From NCBI GenBank assembly GCA_934155165.1, contig CAKPGS010000031.1, positions 1 through 13,078 on the forward strand: a stretch of DNA of 13,078 nucleotides, given 5' to 3'. The stretch's first letter is position 1; the number at the start of each line of letters is the position of its first letter. The position numbers and the translations under genes are program-made. Below, one piece after another: positions 1 to 6,355 of the stretch. The DNA comes from an uncultured Clostridia bacterium (GTDB lineage: Bacteria > Bacillota > Clostridia > TANB77 > CAG-508). The notes under the pieces were generated by a model. The model saw only the letters and a list, made by a program, of their open reading frames with translations. It had not been told where the DNA came from and ran no database searches.

Positions 1-335
1 TCTCCTGCTGTGTACTTCATTGCCCAATATCCACTTAGTTCTTTTCCATCAAATGTGAAGGCTTCTGGTATTTGGTAACCTGATGGTACTTCTTTTGATG
101 TTCCATTTAAGAATTTTACTGTACTTTTTTCATTTGTTTGGTCTAGTATAAAGCAATATCTTGGTATCCATGTATAATAAGTTTCTAGTCCATTGTTTCT
201 GGTTACTATATTTGCCCATTTACTTTCTCCATATTCATACCAGTTTTCTGGCATTTCTTGGCTTATTGGTACAGTGCTGTGTTCATTTTCTTTATCATCA
301 TAGGTTACATAGAAGGTTGTTTCTTGGTTGAATCC
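1..335 (-). pseudogene. Out-of-frame continuation of the prepilin-like surface protein (second WIPRY module), running off the window
   Basis: Reading from 335 down to 3 gives 111 codons without a stop, beginning GFNQETTFYVTYDD and continuing with SKWANIV, ETYYTWIPRYCF, GYQIPEAFTF and GYWAMKYTAG. This repeats the module in the upstream frame in the same order. It has no start codon or ribosome binding site of its own. Removing one C at 336-337 (sense strand) joins it to the preceding gene as KPDLS-GFNQ. The simplest reading is one gene, 1-1551 and beyond, with a 1-nt insertion. It is either a real pseudogene or a sequencing or assembly error. The coding pattern is well kept after the break, so any real frameshift is recent. 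Confidence 0.7.
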
Positions 336-930
336 GGCTTAAGTCTGGCTTATTTACTACTGCTGGCTCATATTCTTTTGTCATACTTCCTACTATTTCT
401 CCACCTGCATTTAGACCTGTTACATTTACTGTATTGTTTCCTGCTTTTAAATTATCTAATACTATTGATTTTGATATATCTGTTATTGTTTCTACTATTA
501 CTCCATTTAAGGCTATTGTATATTTTGTTATTGGGTTACTATTTGTTATGCTTGTATTTAGGGTTATATTTTTTATTGTTATTTTTTTGTTACTTACACT
601 CATTTGGTAATCTATTGTTGATGGGGTGCTTATATCTCCTGCTGTGTATTTCATTGCCCAATATCCTGCTAAATTTGTTTTATCGAAAGTAAATGCTTCT
701 GGTATTTGATATCCTTCTTTTTCTAGTTCTTCCCATTTTGTTTCTTTTCCGTTTTCATCTTTATAGTTGTTATCACAATCTATAAATTTTACATCGCTTC
801 TTTCCTTATCTTGGTCTAATTTGAAACAATATCTTGGTATCCATGTGTAATATATCTCTGTTCCATTATTTTCTACTATTATGTTTGCCCATTTGATTTC
901 TTTATAACTATACCAATTTTGTGTTGGATT
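1..930 (-). repeat. Direct duplication of the WIPRY module (about 1-257 and 635-930)
   Basis: DNA from about position 1 matches DNA from about 635 at an offset of 634. Near-identical stretches cover the codons for GYWAMKYTAG, QIPEAFTF and TWIPRYCF. The two copies are separated by the beta-sandwich linker. The left copy is shorter because it lacks an insert (the DENGKETKWEELEKE part of the right copy). This is a tandem module duplication inside one gene; more copies may lie beyond the window edge. Confidence 0.7.
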
Positions 931-1551
931 TTGGTCTATCCAATTTCCTGGTGTTAAGTTTCCTTCATTATTTACTTCTAAGTATCTTGTTTTTTCTGCT
1001 TTAAATCCATTATCTAATTTTGGTGTGCATAAATACACTCCATTTACTAGCTCGTAATTTCCATTTTTTACTACTATACCTTCTTGCTTGCTTATCTTTA
1101 ATACTTTTATTTCTAAGTCTTCACACCATTTTACTTGCTTTTCATTGTTTTTTACTTCTTTACTTGATACATAATATATTTCGCCTTTATATACTACTAC
1201 ATAGTCTTTTGCTTCCTTTTTTATGTCTTTTATTATATCTGTTATTTCTATATTTACATCTGCTTCGCTTATATCTGCTAATATTTCTTGTTTTATTGCT
1301 GTTTTTAATGGTTCTCCTGAATTTATTTTACTTGTATCTGTGTTTATGGTTTTCATTACTTTCCATGATGTATATAAATTTACTTCATCTCTGTATCCTG
1401 ACATCATTGTTTTAAATTTGGCTTCATTTGCTTTGGAGAAAAGTCCACTTTCTCCTACTACCATGTGTAAGGTTACTCCGGCAAGAATTAAAAGTACTAT
1501 TATTGTTACTACTAAAGCTATTAAAGTTATTCCTTTTGTTTTCTTGTTCAT
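298..1551 (-). CDS. Prepilin-like modular surface protein, reading frame broken by a 1-nt frameshift near its third module
   Basis: The 417-residue frame starts at an ATG with AGGAGA about 9 nt upstream. Residues 1-28 are a type IV prepilin-like leader: basic MNKKTKG, then a hydrophobic helix beginning ITLIALVV. Cleavage would be expected after Gly7; the usual Glu at mature position 5 is Ala. Residues ~29-140 are a charged pilin-like region. Residues ~140-300 are a module with the signatures KWANI, YYTWIPRYCF, YQIPEAFTF and GYWAMKYTAG. Residues ~305-395 look like a beta-sandwich (fibronectin type III-like) linker. At about 336-337 the frame slips: KPDLS is followed by an out-of-frame tail and a stop at 298, while a different frame continues as GFNQETTFYVTYDD. 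The last ~20 residues of this frame are therefore artefactual. It lies 60 nt downstream of the secreted lectin-like gene, probably co-transcribed. Function unknown; a surface or pseudopilus-type adhesin is inferred. Confidence 0.75.
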   Translation of the reverse strand: MNKKTKGITLIALVVTIIVLLILAGVTLHMVVGESGLFSKANEAKFKTMMSGYRDEVNLYTSWKVMKTINTDTSKINSGEPLKTAIKQEILADISEADVNIEITDIIKDIKKEAKDYVVVYKGEIYYVSSKEVKNNEKQVKWCEDLEIKVLKISKQEGIVVKNGNYELVNGVYLCTPKLDNGFKAEKTRYLEVNNEGNLTPGNWIDQNPTQNWYSYKEIKWANIIVENNGTEIYYTWIPRYCFKLDQDKERSDVKFIDCDNNYKDENGKETKWEELEKEGYQIPEAFTFDKTNLAGYWAMKYTAGDISTPSTIDYQMSVSNKKITIKNITLNTSITNSNPITKYTIALNGVIVETITDISKSIVLDNLKAGNNTVNVTGLNAGGEIVGSMTKEYEPAVVNKPDLSRIQPRNNLLCNL

Positions 1552-1611
1552 TTATAAAACTCTCCTGTTCTTTTTATAATTTATTTTCTTTATAAAATAT
1601 CTTAGAAAATT

Positions 1612-2139
1612 TTATAAATCTTTTCCACATACTGCTACGCCACGACTATAGCTAGGGTTATAACCGCCGCTGAACGAAAACAGTCCCCCATTACCGCGTA
1701 CGAAGAAAGAGTAAGGAGCATAAGCCCAATCAGCGTAGTACGCCGAATGCCAAGACTGACATCCATTGTTTGTCCTTTTTCCTAGTGCATCTCCTACTCT
1801 TGCTGAATTACTATCTTTATCTTTATAAGTATCATAATATTTTTTATTTGTTCCAGAAAATATTTTGTTTTCTACTCCTCCTGCAATCAATTCCCAGTTG
1901 TCACCTGAAAAATACACACCTGTTTTATTTCCTGTTGTTGTTTTTATTGTGCTCTTTTTTAATGTTTGACTATTTCCATAACCTGAAGCAGAAAGAATTG
2001 CTATTGCTCCATATTCTGTTGAACGCATCATATGAACATCTATATTATTACTTTTACTTGATGCTGTTAAGTCCTCATTTAGAGTTTCAGAAAGACCCAT
2101 ACCTTCTCCTTGTTCTTCCATTTTTCTAAAATTTGTCAT
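1612..2139 (-). CDS. Secreted lectin/FGE-fold-like protein with a hypervariable-looking C-terminus; main reading frame, 5' end lost to a frameshift
   Basis: The longest frame with a start is 175 residues, from an internal ATG (MTNFRKMEE) with no good ribosome binding site. The same frame is open upstream to 2181 and adds PNTHYQKGDNATNW. The true start is almost certainly 2276, in another frame. Visible segments are a helix-like MTNFRKMEEQGEGMGLSE, then DVHMMRSTEYGAIAILSASG, then TGVYFSGDNWELIAGG. From memory these resemble the MMKNTEWGAVAYLS and WEYVAG segments of formylglycine-generating-enzyme/C-type-lectin-like proteins in Clostridia and their phages. The end is aromatic-, Ser- and Gly-rich (SWHSAYYADWAYAPYSFF, then RGVAVCGKDL). 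This end has anomalous base composition and is listed separately as a candidate DGR variable region. A ligand-binding adhesin or receptor-binding role is inferred. Confidence 0.7.
   Translation of the reverse strand: MTNFRKMEEQGEGMGLSETLNEDLTASSKSNNIDVHMMRSTEYGAIAILSASGYGNSQTLKKSTIKTTTGNKTGVYFSGDNWELIAGGVENKIFSGTNKKYYDTYKDKDSNSARVGDALGKRTNNGCQSWHSAYYADWAYAPYSFFVRGNGGLFSFSGGYNPSYSRGVAVCGKDL
1618..1770 (-). other. Candidate DGR variable region (VR) at the 3' end of the lectin-like gene
   Basis: By hand count, 1621-1770 is 73/150 GC (about 49%), while neighbouring 1801-1860 is 12/60. In frame it uses codons rare elsewhere in the window (TCG, GCG, CGC, GGC, TAC, CTG). Most codons in the block end in T or C, as expected if AAY- or TAY-type template codons were rewritten at positions 1 and 2. 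The encoded residues are Tyr, Ser, Gly, Ala, Arg and Phe rich. The block sits at the extreme C-terminus of a C-type-lectin-like protein, the usual place for a DGR target. It ends with an AT-rich return at GGAAAAGATTTATAA. No template repeat, Avd or reverse transcriptase is in the window. The alternative is recent acquisition of a GC-richer cassette. Confidence 0.55.
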
Positions 2140-2276
2140 CCAATTTGTTGCATTATCACCCTTCTGATAGTGTGTGTTTGGATTGCTTGTAAAGAGGCAT
2201 GTACCTCACTTGTGTTTAATAAAATTATTGCTAACATTATTATTAAAGTTGTTAAAATTATTTTTGTTTTTTTCAT
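2136..2276 (-). pseudogene. Signal-peptide 5' piece of the lectin-like gene, frameshifted from its body
   Basis: An ATG at 2276 has a strong ribosome binding site, AAGGAGGAAATT, just upstream (2281-2292). It opens a 46-residue frame. The first 27 residues are a classic Sec signal peptide: MKKTK, a hydrophobic core, then NTSEVHA before a likely cleavage. The frame goes on as SLQAIQTH and then degenerates to a TGA at 2136-2138. Just after GCA (Ala, 2184-2186), adding one base (for example AAT for the next codon) moves it into the frame PNTHYQKGDNATNW of the 1612-2139 gene. The intact protein would be about 221 residues, secreted and without an obvious C-terminal anchor. The site is a short A run, so either a real mutation or a base-calling error is possible. 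Confidence 0.7.
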
Positions 2277-2340
2277 TTTTAATTTCCTCCTTGTTTTTTT
2301 ATTTTTTTATTTATATTTTTAATATTAATAACATATCCCT

Positions 2341-2528
2341 TACAATTATAATGAAATTTATTCAATTCCTCGGCGGCATTACGTATTATAAGAAATTATA
2401 AAATTGTATCAAACGAGCCTCTCGCTGCTCTTGCTGCGCAAGCCTTCGCTTCCTCATTTGCTACAATTAAACAATTTCTAATAACACTCCAATTGCATTC
2501 GTCATTTCATAAATTTATTATAATTGTA
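2341..2528. repeat. 188-nt imperfect inverted repeat, MITE-like or a large RNA hairpin
   Basis: The left end TACAATTATAATGAAATT (2341-) pairs with the reverse complement of the right end (to 2528), TACAATTATAATAAATTT, differing by one indel. Further in, 2386-2417 pairs with 2453-2484 at 26 of 32 positions by my count, including CAAACGAG against CTCATTTG. The centre (2418-2452) is GC-richer and holds a small palindrome, CTTGC-TGC-GCAAG. No transposase is present and I could not verify a target-site duplication. It could be a MITE, a remnant of one, or a structured leader for the gene starting at 2276. Confidence 0.55.
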
Positions 2529-2540
2529 TTTAATTCACGC

Positions 2541-2597
2541 AAAAAAAGATAACAAAACTAACCTATGGGTTTTCCATAAGTTTTTTTGTTATCTTTC
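2541..2597 (-). terminator. Strong intrinsic terminator at the end of the housekeeping operon
   Basis: On the minus strand the arms AAAGATAACAAAAAAACTTATGG and its near-complement (2545-2568 paired with 2574-2596) enclose a short AAAA loop, followed by seven T residues. The stem is about 23 bp with a few mismatches. It lies downstream of the KtrA-like gene and closes transcription before the lectin-like gene. The A tract on the other side would also let it work, more weakly, in the plus direction. Confidence 0.8.
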
Positions 2598-2684
<87 letters not shown>

Positions 2685-2726
2685 TGGTTCATCTCTCCTT
2701 TTTTATTTTTCTTTTATATTTCATAT

Positions 2727-2768
2727 GGCGGGTCGTCGGGGACGCCGACCCCTACATTGTTTGACATT
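2727..2768 (-). repeat. GC-rich intergenic hairpin repeat, copy 1 (after the KtrA-like gene)
   Basis: On the minus strand it reads AATGTCAAACAATGTAGG, then a hairpin with arms GGGTCGGCG and CGTCGACCC-like sequence (9 bp with one mismatch) around a TCCC loop, ending CCCGCC. It is nearly identical to the copy at 3249-3289. It sits about 30 nt after the stop of the KtrA-like gene. Confidence 0.8.
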
Positions 2769-2797
2769 AGTCTTATTTTAATTTGAAAGTTTTTTAT

Positions 2798-3211
2798 TTA
2801 TTTTTCGTTTTCTATTATACTTCTTGCTGTTAATTTTCCAAGATATTCTTCTGGCAAAACTACTTCGTTTACTTCTAATTTGCTTAGTATTCTTTTATGT
2901 ATTTTGTCTCCTGCCTTCGCTATTATATAGTTTACGCCTGCTTCTTTTAACGCTAAACAAGTTATTATACTTGCTGAAATATCTTCTCCTATTCCAACAA
3001 CGGCTACATCGAAGTCTTTTATTGGTAAGCTTTCAAATGCATCTAGTGATGTTACATCTAAACATATTGCTTTTGTTGCAAATTTTGCTGCTTTTTCTAC
3101 AATTTTCATATTTTTATCTATTGCTAATACATCTATGTTTGAGTCTTCTAGTTTTTTTGCAACATTCATTCCATATGTTCCAAGTCCTATTACTAAACAT
3201 TGTTTTTTCAT
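2798..3211 (-). CDS. Short KtrA/TrkA-type RCK N-terminal (NAD-binding) domain protein
   Basis: A 137-residue protein starting at an ATG with AAAGGATGATG just upstream. It is a Rossmann RCK-N domain: strand CLVIGLG with glycine motif GLGTYG (residues 9-14), an acidic residue ending strand 2 (AIDKN, Asp32), then DVAVVGIGEDISASI, and NEVVLPEEYLGKLTA at the end. Full-length KtrA/TrkA-like gating subunits usually have about 215-220 residues, with an RCK-C domain after this point. Here the protein stops at IIENEK and no RCK-C sequence follows in any frame I could see. It binds nucleotide to gate a KtrB/TrkH potassium transporter in well-studied relatives; no transporter gene is in the window. Last gene of the operon, separated from tyrS by hairpin repeat copy 2. 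Confidence 0.75.
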   Translation of the reverse strand: MKKQCLVIGLGTYGMNVAKKLEDSNIDVLAIDKNMKIVEKAAKFATKAICLDVTSLDAFESLPIKDFDVAVVGIGEDISASIITCLALKEAGVNYIIAKAGDKIHKRILSKLEVNEVVLPEEYLGKLTARSIIENEK

Positions 3212-3248
3212 TTTTCATCATCCTTTGTTTTTATTTGTAATCTTTTTT

Positions 3249-3289
3249 GCGGGTCGTCTGGGACGCCGACCCCTACAACATTTGACATT
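3249..3289 (-). repeat. GC-rich intergenic hairpin repeat, copy 2 (between tyrS and the KtrA-like gene)
   Basis: On the minus strand it reads AATGTCAAATGTTGTAGGGG, then TCGGCGTCCC and AGACGACCCGC. It matches copy 1 closely, with a TCCCA rather than TCCCC centre and TTG for AAT in the flank. It lies 17 nt after the tyrS stop, within the likely operon and upstream of the next ribosome binding site. Confidence 0.8.
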
Positions 3290-3305
3290 CATTTTTTTTA
3301 TGATG

Positions 3306-4517
3306 TTATTTTATTATGATTTTTAGAAAAACGCCTTTTCCTATTTGTAAAATTGCTCCGTTTTCTAGTTCTGTTATACTGTTTATATCTGTTACTTTTT
3401 CGTTATTTATTTTTACTGCTCCTTGCATAAATAATCTTCTTATTTCACCTTTTGATGCATATTTGTTCGTTGCAAGTATTGCATTTAATAAGCTTGCTCC
3501 TAGATTTTCTGTTTTTTCTACTTCTATTTCTTCTATATCTTCTGGTGCTTGTTGTTTTTGATATACAGATTTAAAGTGTTCTATTGCATTTTGTGTTTCT
3601 TCTTCTGTATGATATAGTTTTGTTATTATTTCTGCTAATTCCATTTTTATGTTTCTTGGGTTTTCTCCGTTTTTTAGTCTTTCTTCTACTTTTTCAACAT
3701 CATCTGGATGTTCATCTGTACATAAGTTGTAGTATTTTATTATTAATTCATCTGGTATTTTCATGCATTTTTCATACATTGTGTTTGCATCTTCATTAAT
3801 TCCTATGTAGTTTCCAAGGCTTTTGCTCATTTTTTCTACACCATCTAAGCCTTCTAATAATGGCATAAATAATGTTAATTGTGGCTCTTGTTCAAAGTCT
3901 TTTTGTATGTTTCTTCCCATAAGAACGTTAAAAGTTTGATCTGTTCCTCCAAGTTCTATATCAGCCTTTATCGCTACAGAATCGTAGGCTTGCATTAATG
4001 GATAGAAAAATTCATGTACAGATATTGGTTTTCCTGTTTCATATCTTTTTTTGAAATCATCTCTTTCTAGCATTCTTGCTACTGTGCATTTTGAAGATAG
4101 GTTTATTACATCTCTGAAGTTCATTTTTCCCAGCCATTCACTATTAAACTTAATAACTGTTTTATCTTTATCTAGTATTTTTAATATTTGCTCTTTATAA
4201 GTTTGTGCATTTTCTTCAACTTGCTCTTTTGTAAGTTGTTTTCTTGTTTTTGATTTTCCTGTTGGGTCTCCTATCATTCCGGTAAAATCGCCAATTATTA
4301 TTATTGCTTCTGCACCTAAGTCTTGTAATTGTTTTATTTTTCTTAAAACAACAGCATGTCCTAAATGTATATCTGGAGCAGATGGGTCAAGTCCTAATTT
4401 TATTCTTAAAGGTCTATTCTCTTTTTCTACTGTTTCAAATTTATTTATTATTTCTGATGTTTCTGTATGATCTGCTACACCCTTTAAAGTTATTTTTATT
4501 TTTTCGTTTATATCCAT
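3306..4517 (-). CDS. tyrS: Tyrosyl-tRNA synthetase
   Basis: A 403-residue class I synthetase that charges tRNA-Tyr in the cytoplasm. It has the HIGH-type motif HLGH (residues 51-54) after GLDPSAPDI, the GDFTGMIGDPTGKS segment, the tyrosine-recognition region (YPLMQAYDS, ELGGTDQTFNVLMGR) and a KMSKS loop (229-233). The C-terminus (~340-403: ASKGEIRRLFMQGAVKINNEKV) is an S4 RNA-binding domain. Length and the GLDPSAPDIHLGH start fit the TyrZ-like branch. The start is supported by AAAGGAATTAAAATT upstream. It is 57 nt from truB; that gap is too short for a T-box leader, so regulation is probably with the operon. Confidence 0.96.
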   Translation of the reverse strand: MDINEKIKITLKGVADHTETSEIINKFETVEKENRPLRIKLGLDPSAPDIHLGHAVVLRKIKQLQDLGAEAIIIIGDFTGMIGDPTGKSKTRKQLTKEQVEENAQTYKEQILKILDKDKTVIKFNSEWLGKMNFRDVINLSSKCTVARMLERDDFKKRYETGKPISVHEFFYPLMQAYDSVAIKADIELGGTDQTFNVLMGRNIQKDFEQEPQLTLFMPLLEGLDGVEKMSKSLGNYIGINEDANTMYEKCMKIPDELIIKYYNLCTDEHPDDVEKVEERLKNGENPRNIKMELAEIITKLYHTEEETQNAIEHFKSVYQKQQAPEDIEEIEVEKTENLGASLLNAILATNKYASKGEIRRLFMQGAVKINNEKVTDINSITELENGAILQIGKGVFLKIIIK

Positions 4518-4574
4518 TAATTTTAATTCCTTTCTGTTTTTCGAGTTATATTTTAATATTTTACTTTCTATTTG

Positions 4575-5429
4575 TCAAACAATTATATCTCTTTTTAATA
4601 TATTATTTTTTATTGTGGCTGTTCCTATAAATTCTTTTTCTTCATTATAAATCCTATATATTCCATCTTTTAAATCACTTTTTATATTAACTCCATTTAA
4701 CAGCAATCTTATTTTTTTATTATTTAAGTTAATTGCTGGTTTATCTTTTAAAAATTCTTCTATATGTATTACGGCTTTTTCTTTTTTACTTTCTAATTCT
4801 TTTAATGTTATAGCATTTTTTATATTAAATTCTCCAACTTCTATTCTTTTTAGTTCTTTCATATAGCCTACTGTTTCAAGCTTCTCTGCAATATTTTCAC
4901 ATAAAGTTCTAATATATGTTCCTTTTGAACAATGAACTCTAAATGTAATTTCATTATTATTTATATTTAGTAATTCTATACTGTAAATTTCTATCTCTCG
5001 TGACTTAATTTCTATTGTTTGTCCTTTTCGTGCATATTCGTATAATTTTTTGCCTTTTACTTTTATTGCTGAATACATTGGTGGCACTTGCTTGCTTTTC
5101 CCTATAAACTCCTGTAAGATTTTTGCTATATTTTCCTTAGATATATTTTCTTTTCTTACTTCTTTTTCTTCTATTATTTCACCTTCTATATCTGCTGTAT
5201 CTGTTTTTTCTCCTAGTTTTAAGGTCGCTTCATAGATTTTGTTATGATTTATTAAATATTTAGAAAGTTTTGTTCCTTTTCCTAGTAGTATAGGCAATAC
5301 GCCAGTTGCATTTGGGTCTAATGTCCCTGTATGTCCAACCTTTTTTTCGTTTAATATTTTTTTTACTTTTGCGACAACATCGTGTGATGTATATTCTTTT
5401 TCTTTATTAATTATTATAATTCCATCCAT
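4575..5429 (-). CDS. truB: tRNA pseudouridine(55) synthase TruB
   Basis: A 284-residue protein that isomerises U55 in the T-loop of tRNAs. The family motif GHTGTLDPNATGVLP (residues 32-46) carries the catalytic Asp38. KPPMYSA-type sequence (QVPPMYSAIKVKGKKLYEYAR) and CSKGTYIRTL follow in the normal order. The last ~60 residues (AINLNNKKIR... to the end) form the C-terminal RNA-binding (PUA-like) domain. AAGGAAATAAA precedes the ATG, 9 nt after the deacetylase stop, so the two are translationally close. Typical length for Firmicutes. Confidence 0.97.
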   Translation of the reverse strand: MDGIIIINKEKEYTSHDVVAKVKKILNEKKVGHTGTLDPNATGVLPILLGKGTKLSKYLINHNKIYEATLKLGEKTDTADIEGEIIEEKEVRKENISKENIAKILQEFIGKSKQVPPMYSAIKVKGKKLYEYARKGQTIEIKSREIEIYSIELLNINNNEITFRVHCSKGTYIRTLCENIAEKLETVGYMKELKRIEVGEFNIKNAITLKELESKKEKAVIHIEEFLKDKPAINLNNKKIRLLLNGVNIKSDLKDGIYRIYNEEKEFIGTATIKNNILKRDIIV

Positions 5430-5438
5430 TTTATTTCC

Positions 5439-6323
5439 TTATTCTATTAAATCGTACATATTTTTAAATTCATAACCTTTTTCACGTAAATATGATATTA
5501 GATTTGGTAACATTTCGTAGGTTAGTATTTTATCTCCTGCATCATGCATTAAAATTACTACACTGTTTTTTTCTCCTATTGTGCTTATTGCATTTTGTAA
5601 CATTTCTTCACTTGTTTTTGCTCCTGCTGCATCTGAAGTAAGTGCATTCCAGTCTAAATGTGCTACTCCACTTTGTTCTAAAATACCTGCTGCATCTCGT
5701 TTTAGCTGAGCATGCTTTCCTCCTGGCATTCCTCCTGGAAACCTAAATAAATATGAATTATATTCCTGATTTCCTAATGCATTTTTTATGGCTCCTTCTG
5801 TTGCATTAAATTCATCTACAACACTTTGAGGAGTTTGATATATACTTGTATAATTATGGCTATAACCGTGGTTTGCTATGTAATGTCCTTCATCATATTC
5901 TCTTTTTACAATATCTGGATTTAATTCTACTCTACTTCCAAGCAAAAAGAATGTTGCTTTTATTTTTTCTTGTTTTAATAAGTCTAAAACAAGTGGTGTA
6001 ACTGTTCTTGAAGGTCCATCATCAAAGGTTAAAAATACTCTTTTTGTGTCTGAATGATATATATTGATAATTTGTTCTCTTATATCTTGTGTTTGCTTTT
6101 TTGGTTCTTCAAATTCTACTACATGAGCATATGCTTTTTCTTTTTGCATTATTTTAGATTCTATTATATTTTCTGTATTATTTAATTTATCTTTTTTTGT
6201 TTTTTTGTATGCTATAACACCAAGAATGCATATTGTAACAATTAATATTATAATTATTACAGTTATTATTATTTTTTTAATATTCAACTTCCTTGGTGTT
6301 ATTTCTACTAGATCTAACATCAT
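5439..6323 (-). CDS. Membrane-anchored polysaccharide deacetylase (NodB family), likely peptidoglycan deacetylase
   Basis: A 294-residue protein: short cytoplasmic N-terminus, one membrane anchor at residues ~17-39 (IKKIIITVIIIILIVTICIL), a linker, then an extracytoplasmic NodB domain (~95-290). All five catalytic motifs are visible: TFDDGPS (99-105, Asp101 and the metal-binding Asp102), HGYSH (152-156, metal-binding His152 and His156), RFPGG (194-198), LDWNALTSDA (223-232) and ILMHD (257-261, His260). The set is complete, so an active metal-dependent deacetylase is expected. It would remove acetyl groups from GlcNAc or MurNAc in the wall. Substrate cannot be fixed from sequence; PgdA- and PdaA-like are both possible. 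Start ATGATG follows AGGTGAAAAAAG. Downstream of pgi in the operon, with PBP1A nearby. Confidence 0.92.
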   Translation of the reverse strand: MMLDLVEITPRKLNIKKIIITVIIIILIVTICILGVIAYKKTKKDKLNNTENIIESKIMQKEKAYAHVVEFEEPKKQTQDIREQIINIYHSDTKRVFLTFDDGPSRTVTPLVLDLLKQEKIKATFFLLGSRVELNPDIVKREYDEGHYIANHGYSHNYTSIYQTPQSVVDEFNATEGAIKNALGNQEYNSYLFRFPGGMPGGKHAQLKRDAAGILEQSGVAHLDWNALTSDAAGAKTSEEMLQNAISTIGEKNSVVILMHDAGDKILTYEMLPNLISYLREKGYEFKNMYDLIE

Positions 6324-6355
6324 CTTTTTTCACCTAATTTTTTTGTTTTTGTTAT

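Noticed and set aside
258..692. Plus-strand open frame of 144 codons, Leu/Tyr/Phe-rich
   Set aside because: Antisense shadow of the surface gene in AT-rich DNA; no ribosome binding site, and the composition reflects reverse-complemented Lys/Asn/Glu codons.
2170..2190. Programmed frameshift in the lectin-like gene
   Set aside because: No slippery heptamer, Shine-Dalgarno-like stimulator or downstream pseudoknot is apparent near 2181-2184.
1..2290. DGR reverse transcriptase, Avd or template repeat within the window
   Set aside because: No reverse-transcriptase motif in any frame and no second copy of the 1618-1770 block; only a remote DGR can be proposed.
4518..4574. T-box leader for tyrS (and likewise before cysS)
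   Set aside because: The gaps are 57 and 52 nt, far too short for a T-box, and no T-box consensus (TGGNACC) was seen.
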